NCBI GenBank assembly: GCA_029961075.1
Contig: JASBVL010000038.1
Location: 1 to 33,826 of the forward strand
Source of the DNA: Sphaerobacter sp.
Lineage (GTDB): Bacteria; Chloroflexota; Chloroflexia; Thermomicrobiales; Thermomicrobiaceae
Direction: 5' to 3'
DNA length: 33,826 nt
Part shown: one piece after another, positions 25,946-32,954 of the stretch
Position numbering within the stretch: position 1 is the stretch's first letter
Layout of the letters: every line of letters starts with the position of its first letter
Made by a program: the position numbers and the translations under genes
Notes under the pieces: model-generated
Database searches by the model: none
What the model was told of the DNA's origin: nothing
What the model saw: the letters and a program-made list of their open reading frames with translations, nothing else

Positions 25946-25986
25946 GCGGCGGCGCGGCCCGACGCAGCGCAGGGCCGCGCCGCCGC
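25946..25986 (+). repeat. Perfect 15-bp inverted repeat at the 5' end of the fchA transcript
   Basis: Arms 25946-25960 and 25972-25986 are perfect complements made only of G and C, with an 11-base loop. The RNA from the promoter just upstream would begin in the first arm. It may be a 5' stabilising hairpin, an attenuator, or a block to readthrough; no T-run follows. Confidence 0.6.
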
Positions 25987-26006
25987 AGAACCACCGGTGC
26001 GTCGTG

Positions 26007-26022
26007 AGAGGAGGCCGTCCTG
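26007..26022 (+). promoter_or_regulatory. Ribosome site and CTG start of fchA
   Basis: AGAGGAGG (26007-26014), five bases, then CTG (26020-26022). An in-frame TGA at 26005-26007 shuts out any start further upstream, and the first in-frame ATG (26143) falls inside the conserved core of the protein. No GTG or TTG lies between; an ATT at 26050 has no ribosome site. Confidence 0.65.
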
Positions 26023-26712
26023 AGCCCGGACTCCGCGGGGCATCCCCCCATTGCTGAGCAGTCGCTGCCCCAGATCGCCGCGCGCCTGGCAGACCCGGGG
26101 CAGCCCGCCGGAGGCGGTGTCGCCGCAGCCGGCACCCTGGCCATGGCGGCAGCGACCGCCGAACTGGTGGCCACCCTGTCACTGCGCCGCCGATCCGTTG
26201 CGCCGCGGCGCGCCGAGCTTGAGCGCATTCGCGACGGGCTGCGCGACCTCCAGCGGCGCTTCCTGGCCGCGGCCGACCGCGACGTCGCCGTGCTGGCGGA
26301 GTTGCTGGCCGCCCAGCGCGCTGCCCGGCCCGACTCCGCCGGGGGGGCTGACGGCGCGACCGCGCGGCGGCGGGCCCTCATCGCCGCGACCGAGACCCCC
26401 CTCGCCCTGGCACGCGATGGCCTGGAGCTGCTGCGGCTCGTCCGGGCCGCCCTGCCCTTCGCCGCGCGCTTCACCGTCAGCGACCTCGGCGCGGCCGCCG
26501 CGCTCGCCCAGGGCGCCATCGAGGCCGCGCTGCTGATGAGCGAGGTCAACCTGGCACTGCTGGCGGCCGAGCCCGAGGCCGGCCCACTGGCCGACGCCGT
26601 GGCGGCCGTCCGCCAGAAGGCGGCCGCGCTGGCCGGCGAGTCACTGCGCCACACGCGGGGGAAGCTCGCGGGGAGACCGCAGGAGGGGGAGCCCGGTGGC
26701 CATCGTGCTTGA
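26020..26712 (+). CDS. fchA: Methenyltetrahydrofolate cyclohydrolase / cyclodeaminase-family protein FchA
   Basis: Family of the formimidoyl-THF cyclodeaminase C-terminal domain, which in clostridia and methylotrophs serves as methenyl-THF cyclohydrolase. The 230-residue all-helical protein has the glycine-rich folate motif PAGGGVAAAG at residues 29-38, and the later ATETPLALARDGLELL and SDLGAAAALAQGAIEAALL segments are typical. The probable start is CTG at 26020. The stop overlaps folD by 17 bp, and fhs follows, so context points to 10-formyl-THF/5,10-methenyl-THF interconversion rather than histidine breakdown. The FolD beside it lacks the usual cyclohydrolase lysine, which gives FchA a clear job. 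No histidine-utilisation genes are nearby. Confidence 0.88.
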   Translation: MSPDSAGHPPIAEQSLPQIAARLADPGQPAGGGVAAAGTLAMAAATAELVATLSLRRRSVAPRRAELERIRDGLRDLQRRFLAAADRDVAVLAELLAAQRAARPDSAGGADGATARRRALIAATETPLALARDGLELLRLVRAALPFAARFTVSDLGAAAALAQGAIEAALLMSEVNLALLAAEPEAGPLADAVAAVRQKAAALAGESLRHTRGKLAGRPQEGEPGGHRA

Positions 26713-27577
26713 GGGACGACCGGTGGCGCGTGCGATATTGGAGGAGGCGCGTGACGATTTGACCGCATACGTCACGCAAACGGGACGCCTGCCCGAGCTC
26801 GGCGTCGTGCTGGCGGGCGCGGACAGGAGCGCGCTCGCCTACCTGCGCGCCATCCGGCGCACCTTCCGCCGCGTCGGCATCCCGCTGCGCGAGCTGGCGC
26901 TGCCGGCCGACGTGTCCGAGCCGACCCTGCGCGCCGCCGCTGCCGAGCTGAATCGCGACCCGGCCGTGAGCGGCGTCCTCGTGCTCCAGCCCCTGCCGCA
27001 CCATCTGCCGCCGGGCATCGCGTCGGAGCTGGTGGACCCGGCCAAGGACGTCGACGGGATCACCGCGACCTCCGCCGGGCGACTCGCCCTCGGGTTGCCG
27101 ACCATGCCGCCGAGCACGCCCGCCGGCGGCATGGCTATCCTGGAGCACTACGGGCTCCCGATCGCGGGCCGCACCGCGGTGGTCGTCGGCCGCAGCCCCG
27201 TCGTCGGCCTCCCCATGGCCTTGCTGCTACTCGCCGCCAATGCCACCGTGACGATCTGCCACCGGGGCACCGCGGACCTGGCCGCCGCCACGCGCCGGGC
27301 CGATATCCTGGTGGCCGCCGCCGGCCGCCCCGGCCTCATCACGCCCGAGATGGTCAAGCCCGGGGCGACGGTGATCGACTTCGGTGTTAATGTGGTAGAT
27401 GATCAGCTAGTCGGCGATGTCGAGCCGGCCGTGGCGGAGGTCGCCGGGGCGCTCACCCCGGTGCCGGGTGGGACCGGTGCCGTCACCAACGCCATCCTCG
27501 TCCGCCACACGCTCCGTGCCGCCTGGTCCGCGCTGCGCGCACCCCATCCGTCGTCCGTCTCGGCCCCGAATCGGTGA
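26696..27577 (+). CDS. folD: FolD-family methylene-THF dehydrogenase, cyclohydrolase lysine replaced
   Basis: FolD normally oxidises 5,10-methylene-THF with NAD(P)+ and then hydrolyses methenyl-THF. The 293-residue protein has the C-terminal cofactor domain (PSTPAGGM, GRSPVVGLPMALLL, NATVTICH, VIDFGVN, PGGTGAVTN) and KDVDG with the conserved Asp. In the N-terminal active site the usual Y-V-x-x-K motif (Tyr50/Lys54 in E. coli) reads Y-L-R-A-I, so Tyr49 is kept but the catalytic Lys position is Ile53 (codon ATC at 26852-26854). The usual VQLPLP is VLQPLP. I infer a dehydrogenase with little or no cyclohydrolase activity, with FchA doing that step. Start is GTG after AGGAGGGGGAG, inside the end of fchA. 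Confidence 0.9.
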   Translation: MAIVLEGRPVARAILEEARDDLTAYVTQTGRLPELGVVLAGADRSALAYLRAIRRTFRRVGIPLRELALPADVSEPTLRAAAAELNRDPAVSGVLVLQPLPHHLPPGIASELVDPAKDVDGITATSAGRLALGLPTMPPSTPAGGMAILEHYGLPIAGRTAVVVGRSPVVGLPMALLLLAANATVTICHRGTADLAAATRRADILVAAAGRPGLITPEMVKPGATVIDFGVNVVDDQLVGDVEPAVAEVAGALTPVPGGTGAVTNAILVRHTLRAAWSALRAPHPSSVSAPNR

Positions 27578-27601
27578 GGCAGGGAGGGAGAGGGGAGTCG
27601 T

Positions 27602-29293
27602 ATGCTCACGGACATCGAGATCGCCAGTCGCGTCACGCCGAAGCCGATTATCGAGATCGCCGCCGGCCTGGGGATCGCGCCCGACGAGCTCGAGCCGTAC
27701 GGCCCGTACAAGGCGAAGATCAGCCTGTCGATCCGCAAACGCCTCCAGGATCGGCCCAACGGTAAGTACGTGGTCGTGACCGCCATCACGCCGACCCCAC
27801 TCGGCGAGGGCAAGACCACGGTCACGGTCGGGCTCGGCCAGGCCCTCGGCAAGATCGGCGCGCGGGCGGTGGTGACGATCCGCCAACCGTCCCTCGGCCC
27901 GGTGTTCGGCATCAAGGGCGGCGCGGCCGGAGGGGGGTACGCCCAGATCATCCCGATGGAGGACTTCAACCTCCATCTCACCGGCGACTTCCACGCCGTG
28001 ACCGCCGCGCACAACCTGTGCGCCGCCTTCCTCGACAACGCCCTCTACCACGGCAACCCGCTCGACATTGACCAGACCACGGTCCAGTGGCGGCGCGTCC
28101 TCGACGTCAACGACCGCGCCCTGCGCGACATCGTCATCGGGTTGGGCCCGGGCAACGGAATCCCGCGCCAGACCGGCTTCGACATCACGGCCGCCTCCGA
28201 GGTCATGGCCATCCTGGCGCTGGCAACCGACTACCGCGACCTGCGCCAGCGGCTCGGCCGCCTCGTCGTCGCATTCAACCGCAAGAAGGAGCCGGTGACC
28301 GCCGAGGACATCGGCGTGGCCGGCGCGATGGCGGCCCTGCTCAAGGAGGCGCTCAAGCCCAACTTGCTGCAGACCCTGGAGCACACCCCGGCGATTGTGC
28401 ACGCCGGGCCCTTCGGGAATATCGCGCACGGCAACTCCTCCGTGCTGGCCGACCTGATCGCCCTCAAGCTGGCCGACGTGGTGGTGACCGAGGCGGGCTT
28501 CGGTGCCGACCTGGGCTTCGAGAAGTTCTGCGACATCAAGTGCCGCGTCAGCGGGCTCAAGCCCGACGCCGCGGTCCTGGTCGCGACGATCCGCGCCCTG
28601 AAGGCCCACAGCGGGCGCTACACCATCGTCGCCGGCAAGCCGCTGGACCCCGGGCTCGTCACGGAGAACCTGGACGCGCTGCGCGAGGGAGTCGGGAACC
28701 TCGTCAAGCAGATCGAGAACGTGCGCCGCTTCGGCGTGCCGGTGGTGGTCGCCATCAACGAGTTCCCCACCGACACCACGGCCGAGATCGAGCTGGTGCG
28801 CCAGGTGGCCCTCGAGGCGGGCGCGCTCGACGCCGTGCGCACCCGCGTCTTCAGCGAAGGTGGGCAAGGCGGGGTCGAGCTCGCGCGCGCGGTGCTGCGG
28901 GCCACGGAGGCGCCCAACTCCTTCCGCCCGCTGTATGAGCTCGAAGCGCCGCTGACCGAGAAGATCGAGATCATCGCCCGCGAGCTGTACGGCGCCGGCT
29001 CGGTCAGCTACCTGCCGTCGGCCGCTCGCGCGCTGCGCACGTTCACCCGCATGGGCTACGGCGATCTCCCGATCTGCATGGCCAAGACGCACCTCTCGCT
29101 CAGCGGCGACCCGTCGCTCAAGGGACGCCCGGAAGGCTTCGAGCTGGTGGTGCGCGAGGCACGGCTCTCGGCCGGCGCCGGGTTCATCTACCCCATCATC
29201 GGGGAGATGCGCACGATGCCCGGCCTGAGCAGCCAGCCGGGTGGCCTGAAGGTCGACATCGACGATGACGGCACGATCCGCGGGCTGTTCTAA
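27602..29293 (+). CDS. fhs: Formate-tetrahydrofolate ligase
   Basis: ATP-dependent synthesis of 10-formyl-THF from formate and THF. The 563-residue protein has the P-loop TPTPLGEGKTT at residues 63-73, the RQPSLGPVFGIKGGAAGGGYAQ substrate region (begins near 94), DFNLHLTGDFHA, GNSSVLADLIALKLAD, and the C-terminal KTHLSLSGDP and GFIYPIIGEMRTMPGL segments; normal length. The ATG has GGGAGGGAGAGGGGAG upstream and lies 24 bp after folD. With folD and fchA it links formate to methylene-THF, feeding purine, serine and glycine synthesis encoded elsewhere in the window. No acetyl-CoA-pathway genes are seen, so autotrophy cannot be inferred. Confidence 0.99.
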   Translation: MLTDIEIASRVTPKPIIEIAAGLGIAPDELEPYGPYKAKISLSIRKRLQDRPNGKYVVVTAITPTPLGEGKTTVTVGLGQALGKIGARAVVTIRQPSLGPVFGIKGGAAGGGYAQIIPMEDFNLHLTGDFHAVTAAHNLCAAFLDNALYHGNPLDIDQTTVQWRRVLDVNDRALRDIVIGLGPGNGIPRQTGFDITAASEVMAILALATDYRDLRQRLGRLVVAFNRKKEPVTAEDIGVAGAMAALLKEALKPNLLQTLEHTPAIVHAGPFGNIAHGNSSVLADLIALKLADVVVTEAGFGADLGFEKFCDIKCRVSGLKPDAAVLVATIRALKAHSGRYTIVAGKPLDPGLVTENLDALREGVGNLVKQIENVRRFGVPVVVAINEFPTDTTAEIELVRQVALEAGALDAVRTRVFSEGGQGGVELARAVLRATEAPNSFRPLYELEAPLTEKIEIIARELYGAGSVSYLPSAARALRTFTRMGYGDLPICMAKTHLSLSGDPSLKGRPEGFELVVREARLSAGAGFIYPIIGEMRTMPGLSSQPGGLKVDIDDDGTIRGLF

Positions 29294-29322
29294 CCGGCAG
29301 CGGCGACCAGGCTGCCGTGCGG

Positions 29323-29347
29323 CGTCGGGCGGCAGGGCCGCCCGACG
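29323..29347 (+). terminator. Hairpin after fhs
   Basis: CGTCGGGCGGC-AGG-GCCGCCCGACG, a perfect 11-bp stem with a 3-base loop, 30 bp after the fhs stop. No T-run follows. It ends 25 bases before the next start codon, so it may end fhs transcription or protect its 3' end. Confidence 0.5.
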
Positions 29348-29371
29348 GCCGATCTGATGGAGAGCGACACG

Positions 29372-29656
29372 GTGGACGAGACCGCCCGTGCCTTCCTGAT
29401 CTGGGTCCCGGCCGGGACGCTGCTGCCCTTCCTGGTCAGCCGCCTCACCGGCGCCGACTGGCGCAGCTCGACCATCGAGGCGGCGCTGTTCGCGGCGCTC
29501 GGGCTGCTCATCTACCCGACGATGCTGGCGCTCATCGTGGTCCACATCGTCGGCTACCCCAACGTCGAGCTGCTCTTCCTCGCCGGGTTCGCCCTGGCCG
29601 CCCTCACCGTCGTCGGCTACCGGCGCGGCATCGCCGGCGGCCGCCCCCGCTACTGA
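29372..29656 (+). CDS. Small hydrophobic membrane protein, function unknown
   Basis: A 94-residue protein that I do not recognise. Hydrophobic segments lie at about residues 7-22, 34-59 and 65-82, predicting two or three membrane spans, with a basic C-terminal tail (YRRGIAGGRPRY). No catalytic or binding motif is visible. I prefer the GTG at 29372, which has GGAGAG seven bases upstream; the ATG at 29357 five codons earlier has no ribosome site. Same direction as fhs, with a strong hairpin between them, so it may or may not be cotranscribed. Codon use looks like its neighbours, with G/C in most third positions. Confidence 0.6.
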   Translation: MDETARAFLIWVPAGTLLPFLVSRLTGADWRSSTIEAALFAALGLLIYPTMLALIVVHIVGYPNVELLFLAGFALAALTVVGYRRGIAGGRPRY

Positions 29657-30062
29657 CCCCCTGGCGCCGCGCCGGCTCGTCGTCTCGCCCGACCGTCCCC
29701 CACGCGAAAGCGGGCATCGGGCTGGGACCCGCGCCGTCCCCGAGTGGCGCGGGTCGCACCATCCCTCGGCCGCCGGGCCAGCGCGTTGCGCCGCCCCGCA
29801 CTGCTGACCCCTGACGGCGTCAGGAAACCATCCCCGGCAAGGGCTCGTCGCCGGATCCTGCCTCCGCGGTCGGTGAGGCGCCCAACGGGCCTCCGCCCGA
29901 CCGCGCGGCGGCGAGGTGGTGCCCGCGCCCGATCGCCAGCGGGTCTCGGTTGCGCACGCGGCAACCACCACCGAGCGTCACGCTGTCGAAGACCGGCGGT
30001 GCCTATCCCGGGCGCAACGCGCGGTGAACGGCGGGCTCCGTCGACCCGGCTCACAGACGCGA
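29657..30062. other. Non-coding stretch with hairpins and a palindrome
   Basis: No convincing gene on either strand. It contains a perfect 10-bp stem with 10-base loop (29726-29755, GACCCGCGCC and its complement), a 15-bp DNA palindrome CCTGACG-G-CGTCAGG (29810-29824) and a 6-bp stem GGTTGC/GCAACC (29948-29966). I looked for SRP RNA, RNase P RNA and tmRNA signatures and did not find them. Confidence 0.4.
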
Positions 30063-30088
30063 AACCCCGCTCCTTTGGGAGCAGGGTT
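30063..30088 (-). terminator. Terminator of tRNA-Gln
   Basis: On the minus strand an 11-bp stem with one mismatch (AACCCTGCTCC with GGAGCGGGGTT) and a CAAA loop, followed by a short T-run, 27 bases after the tRNA CCA end. Confidence 0.6.
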
Positions 30089-30114
30089 CACTCGGCCGTC
30101 TCAGGTTCACCGTC

Positions 30115-30188
30115 TGGCTGGGGAGCAGGGATTCGAACCCCAACTGGCTGATCCAGAGTCAGCTGTCCTACCGTTAGACGACTCCCCA
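30115..30188 (-). tRNA. tRNA-Gln (anticodon CUG)
   Basis: Reads CAG codons. Complete cloverleaf: acceptor TGGGGAG/CTCCCCA, D-arm GTCTAACGGTAGGAC, anticodon stem GCTGA/TCAGC with loop CTCTGGA (anticodon CTG), a 4-base variable loop, and T-arm with loop TTCGAAT. The discriminator is G and the 3' CCA is encoded (30115-30117). It has its own promoter and a likely terminator, so it is a stand-alone gene in the recF downstream region. Confidence 0.97.
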
Positions 30189-30217
30189 TTGCTGCTGCCG
30201 CTCGCGCGGCACTGGCG

Positions 30218-30247
30218 ATTATACCAGACCCACCGCTCTTGTGACAA
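30218..30247 (-). promoter_or_regulatory. Promoter of tRNA-Gln
   Basis: TTGTCA at 30242-30247, 18-bp spacer, perfect TATAAT at 30218-30223 preceded by TGG (extended -10), minus strand. Predicted start near 30211, 23 bases before the mature tRNA. Confidence 0.85.
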
Positions 30248-30305
30248 CGGCTGACGAGCCGGCCCCGCGCGGCGACGGCCTCCGTGCGCCGGTCGCGAGC
30301 GACGA

Positions 30306-31541
30306 TCAGCCGGAGTTGGCCCGGCCCGAGGGGTCATCCGCGTCGACCCAGACGAGCTCACCGCGTCGGGCCTCGACCAGCGGGAGCGCCGCGAGCCCGG
30401 GGCGGTCGAGCAGCGCGCGGTCGGTCGCGGTGATGAGGATCTGGCACCCTGCCCCGCCGAGCGCGGAGCGGAGCCGTTCCTGGTGCTCCGGATCCAGCTC
30501 GGAGAGCACGTCGTCGAGCAGGAGCACCGGCCGCTCGCCGGTAGTCTCCACCACCTGGGTCAGCTCCGCCAGCCTCATCGCGATGACCGCAATGCGCTGT
30601 TGCCCCCGCGAGCCGAAGGCGCTCAAGTCATGTCCCCCCAGAAGGATGCGGAGATCGTCACGGTGCGGGCCGACCAACGTGACGCCGCGCCGCAGCTCGT
30701 CCTGCCGCAGCCGGTGCAGGTCCGACTCGAGCGCTCGAGCCACGAACGACTGCGCATCGACCAGCGTTGCGGACACGACCCGCTCGCGCAGGGTCTCCGG
30801 GAGCGTCACGGTCGGCTCGTAGCGCAGCCCGATCCGATCGCCGGTGCGCGCCAGGGCCTCGAACTCCCGGGCTGCGGCGTCGTCCAGCCGCTGCACGTAG
30901 CGCAGCCGCTGGGCGAGCAGGTAGGCGCCGCGGGTCACCAGCTCGGCGTCCCAGTAGGCGAGCTGATCCTCCACGGCGCGCTCGTCGTGGGGGCGACGCG
31001 CGCCCAGCTCTTTCAGCAGGCTGTTGCGCTGCTCCAGCAGCCGGCCGTACTGGCTCAGCGCGTGCAGATAGGTGCTGTCGATCTGCGAGAGGGTTACGTC
31101 CAGGTAGCGGCGCCGGACCGAGGGCGGGCCCAGCACCAGGTTGAGGTCGTCCGGGGTGAAGAGCACGACCTTGAGCGTGCCGACCGCGTCGACGGCTCGC
31201 CGCGGCCGGCCGTCGAGCTTGACCCGCTTGCGCAGCGCGGCCTGCTCGTCCTCCAGCGCGAGCACCACCTCGATCGCGCTCTCGTGCCGGTTGTGCCGGA
31301 CGGTGGCGGCGACCCGCGCGTAGGGGGGCAGCCCCAGCTCGGTGCCGCTCTCCCAGTGGATCACCTCGCGCTCGGACGAGGCGCGCGGGGAGCGCATGGT
31401 GGCGAGCAGGTAGACTGCCTCCAGCAGCGACGTTTTTCCCGAGGCGTTCCGACCGAAGATGCGGAGGCCGGCCGGCGGTACGGTGAGCGCCAGCCGGCGG
31501 TAGGTGCGGAACTCTTCGAGGTGCAGGTCGGTCAGTCTCAT
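30306..31541 (-). CDS. recF: DNA replication and repair protein RecF
   Basis: SMC-like ATPase that helps load RecA at single-strand gaps with RecO and RecR. The 411-residue protein begins MRLTDLHLEEFRTYRRL, has the Walker A motif GRNASGKTS at residues 30-38, the internal FTPDDLNLVLGPPSVRRRYLD segment, the ABC-type signature region SAFGSRGQQR, and Walker B LLLDDVLSELD. Length is slightly above the usual 360-380, mainly at the C-terminus. It lies 97 bp after dnaN in the same direction, the conserved dnaN-recF pairing, but gyrB does not follow. The ribosome site (GAGG) is weak. Confidence 0.97.
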   Translation of the reverse strand: MRLTDLHLEEFRTYRRLALTVPPAGLRIFGRNASGKTSLLEAVYLLATMRSPRASSEREVIHWESGTELGLPPYARVAATVRHNRHESAIEVVLALEDEQAALRKRVKLDGRPRRAVDAVGTLKVVLFTPDDLNLVLGPPSVRRRYLDVTLSQIDSTYLHALSQYGRLLEQRNSLLKELGARRPHDERAVEDQLAYWDAELVTRGAYLLAQRLRYVQRLDDAAAREFEALARTGDRIGLRYEPTVTLPETLRERVVSATLVDAQSFVARALESDLHRLRQDELRRGVTLVGPHRDDLRILLGGHDLSAFGSRGQQRIAVIAMRLAELTQVVETTGERPVLLLDDVLSELDPEHQERLRSALGGAGCQILITATDRALLDRPGLAALPLVEARRGELVWVDADDPSGRANSG

Positions 31542-31638
31542 GCAGCCTCAGGTCGTCGTCCCCGGCCCGCCCGCGGACACGCGGCCCAGACCAAGGTGAC
31601 GCACGTGGGGGACCGCCGGAGCGGGCGCGGGGCCAGCG

Positions 31639-32778
31639 TCAGGTCCCGATGACCATCGGCATGATCACGTGGGTGAAATCGTCGCTCCCGACCGGCCGGA
31701 ACACGCCCGCGGCGTTCGGGCTGGTCATCTCCAGGGCGACCTCGCTCGCGCGCATGACACTGAGGACGTCGGTCAGGTAGCGACCGTTGAAGGCGATCTG
31801 CGCCTGCGGCCCTTCCACCCGCGCCTCCAGGTAGTCCTCGTTGTCGCCCGTCTCGGCCGCCTGCGCCGAGATGGTGGCGAAACCCGGATCGAGCTCGCCG
31901 TCGCCCGGGTGCATCTGGATGCGCACCACGTCGTTGTTCGCCTGCGCGAACAGCTTGGCGCGCCGCGCCGCGGCCAGGAACTCATCGCGGTTGAGGACCA
32001 CCCGCGTACCGTAGCTCTGCGGGATGATGTGGCGCACGTCGGGGAAGTGCCCATCGATCAGCCGGCTGAGGAACTCGATGTTCCCGGCGCGCACCAGCAG
32101 TTGGCTCCGGTTGGGCATGACGGCCAGGTCGATCGGTTCCTGCTGGTCACTGATGATCCGGGCCAGCTCCTGCAGCGCCTTGGCGGGCACCACAATCGCG
32201 AGCTGCTCCCGGCTCGGCCCGGCGAGCTCGCAGCGCCGCACGGACAGGCGGAAACCGTCGGCCGCGGCCAGCGTCAGCGTTGCGTCCTGGAACTCCGCCA
32301 GCACCCCCGCGAGCACCGGGCGGCTGTCGTCCGTCGCCGCGGCGAACACCACCTGCCCGATGGCCTCATGGAAGACGGCGGGGTCGATGCGGGCCGTCGG
32401 CTCGGTGTCGGCGATCGTCGCCAGCGTCGGGAAGTCGTCGGCGCTGATCCCCTTGATGTGCGCCTTCGAGCGCGCGCACGAGACCGCCACCGAGAGCGCG
32501 GCGCGGTCCAGCTCGATCGACACCGTCTCGTTGGGCAGGCTCGCCACGAACTCGGTCAACAGATCGGAACGGACGGTGATCGTGCCCTCTTCCTCGATCG
32601 TGGCGTCGGCCCACGCCGTGATCGCGATCTCGAGGTTGGTGGCCGCCAGCTTGAGCCGGCCGCCTTCTGCCGACAGGAGCACGTTCCCGAGGACCGGCAG
32701 GGTCGACTTGCGAGACACCGCGCGCGAGACGTGGCCGAGGGCACGCTGGAGATCTTCTTGCTGGCAGGACAGCCGCAC
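31639..32778 (-). CDS. dnaN: DNA polymerase III beta subunit (sliding clamp)
   Basis: Ring clamp that tethers polymerases to DNA. From the GTG at 32778 the product is 379 residues, with three clamp domains; recognisable parts are RLSCQQEDLQRALGHVSRAV, LPVLGNVLL, the DSRPVLAGVL segment at the start of the second domain, AADGFRLSVR, GHFPDVRHIIP and the C-terminal HVIMPMVI. AAGGGGTGG lies before the GTG; an in-frame ATG at 32832 lies upstream of the promoter. recF follows. Upstream, instead of dnaA, is a divergent recombination gene, so this is not the classical dnaA-dnaN-recF origin arrangement. Confidence 0.98.
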   Translation of the reverse strand: MRLSCQQEDLQRALGHVSRAVSRKSTLPVLGNVLLSAEGGRLKLAATNLEIAITAWADATIEEEGTITVRSDLLTEFVASLPNETVSIELDRAALSVAVSCARSKAHIKGISADDFPTLATIADTEPTARIDPAVFHEAIGQVVFAAATDDSRPVLAGVLAEFQDATLTLAAADGFRLSVRRCELAGPSREQLAIVVPAKALQELARIISDQQEPIDLAVMPNRSQLLVRAGNIEFLSRLIDGHFPDVRHIIPQSYGTRVVLNRDEFLAAARRAKLFAQANNDVVRIQMHPGDGELDPGFATISAQAAETGDNEDYLEARVEGPQAQIAFNGRYLTDVLSVMRASEVALEMTSPNAAGVFRPVGSDDFTHVIMPMVIGT

Positions 32779-32820
32779 AGGCCCACCCCTTCTGTGTCCG
32801 TACACGTCCTTTCCGCGGGC

Positions 32821-32829
32821 ATTATAGCA
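32821..32829 (-). promoter_or_regulatory. Extended -10 promoter of dnaN
   Basis: TGCTATAAT on the minus strand: perfect -10 with the TGN extension and no -35. Predicted start near 32814, 36 bases before the GTG. Confidence 0.7.
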
Positions 32830-32872
32830 CACCGCGCGGGCAGCGCAGGGCCATCACCGCCGACTCCCCAGC

Positions 32873-32901
32873 TTGACATCGCGGCACCGGGACGGTATGA
32901 T
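32873..32901 (+). promoter_or_regulatory. Promoter of the annealing-protein gene
   Basis: Perfect TTGACA at 32873-32878, 17-bp spacer, TATGAT at 32896-32901. Predicted start near 32908, inside the LexA-type box. A strong promoter of this kind with a repressor site on top is typical of damage-induced genes. Confidence 0.85.
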
Positions 32902-32906
32902 GACCT

Positions 32907-32920
32907 AGAACACATGTTCT
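32907..32920. promoter_or_regulatory. LexA-type SOS box
   Basis: AGAACA-CA-TGTTCT: perfect 6-bp arms. It fits the core of the Bacillus LexA (DinR) consensus GAACRNRYGTTY; only the outermost C and G of that consensus differ. It overlaps the predicted transcription start, so bound LexA would block initiation. lexA itself is not in the window. Confidence 0.7.
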
Positions 32921-32954
32921 GTCACGGCCGCCGCGCAGCAGGAGGAACAGAGTC

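Noticed and set aside
26143-26712. Start of fchA at ATG 26143
   Set aside because: It would remove the conserved glycine-rich folate motif and has no ribosome site; CTG 26020 fits better.
27407-29971. Long minus-strand open frame opposite folD and fhs
   Set aside because: Composition is Arg/Gly/Asp-rich noise and the plus strand encodes clear FolD and Fhs.
29650-30054. Minus-strand open frame in the non-coding stretch
   Set aside because: Arg-rich low-complexity product, no ribosome site, and runs through hairpin sequences.
29657-30062. SRP RNA, RNase P RNA or tmRNA
   Set aside because: The signature core sequences of these RNAs are absent on both strands.
32779-32832. N-terminal extension of DnaN to ATG 32832
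   Set aside because: It begins upstream of the predicted transcription start, and GTG 32778 has a good ribosome site.
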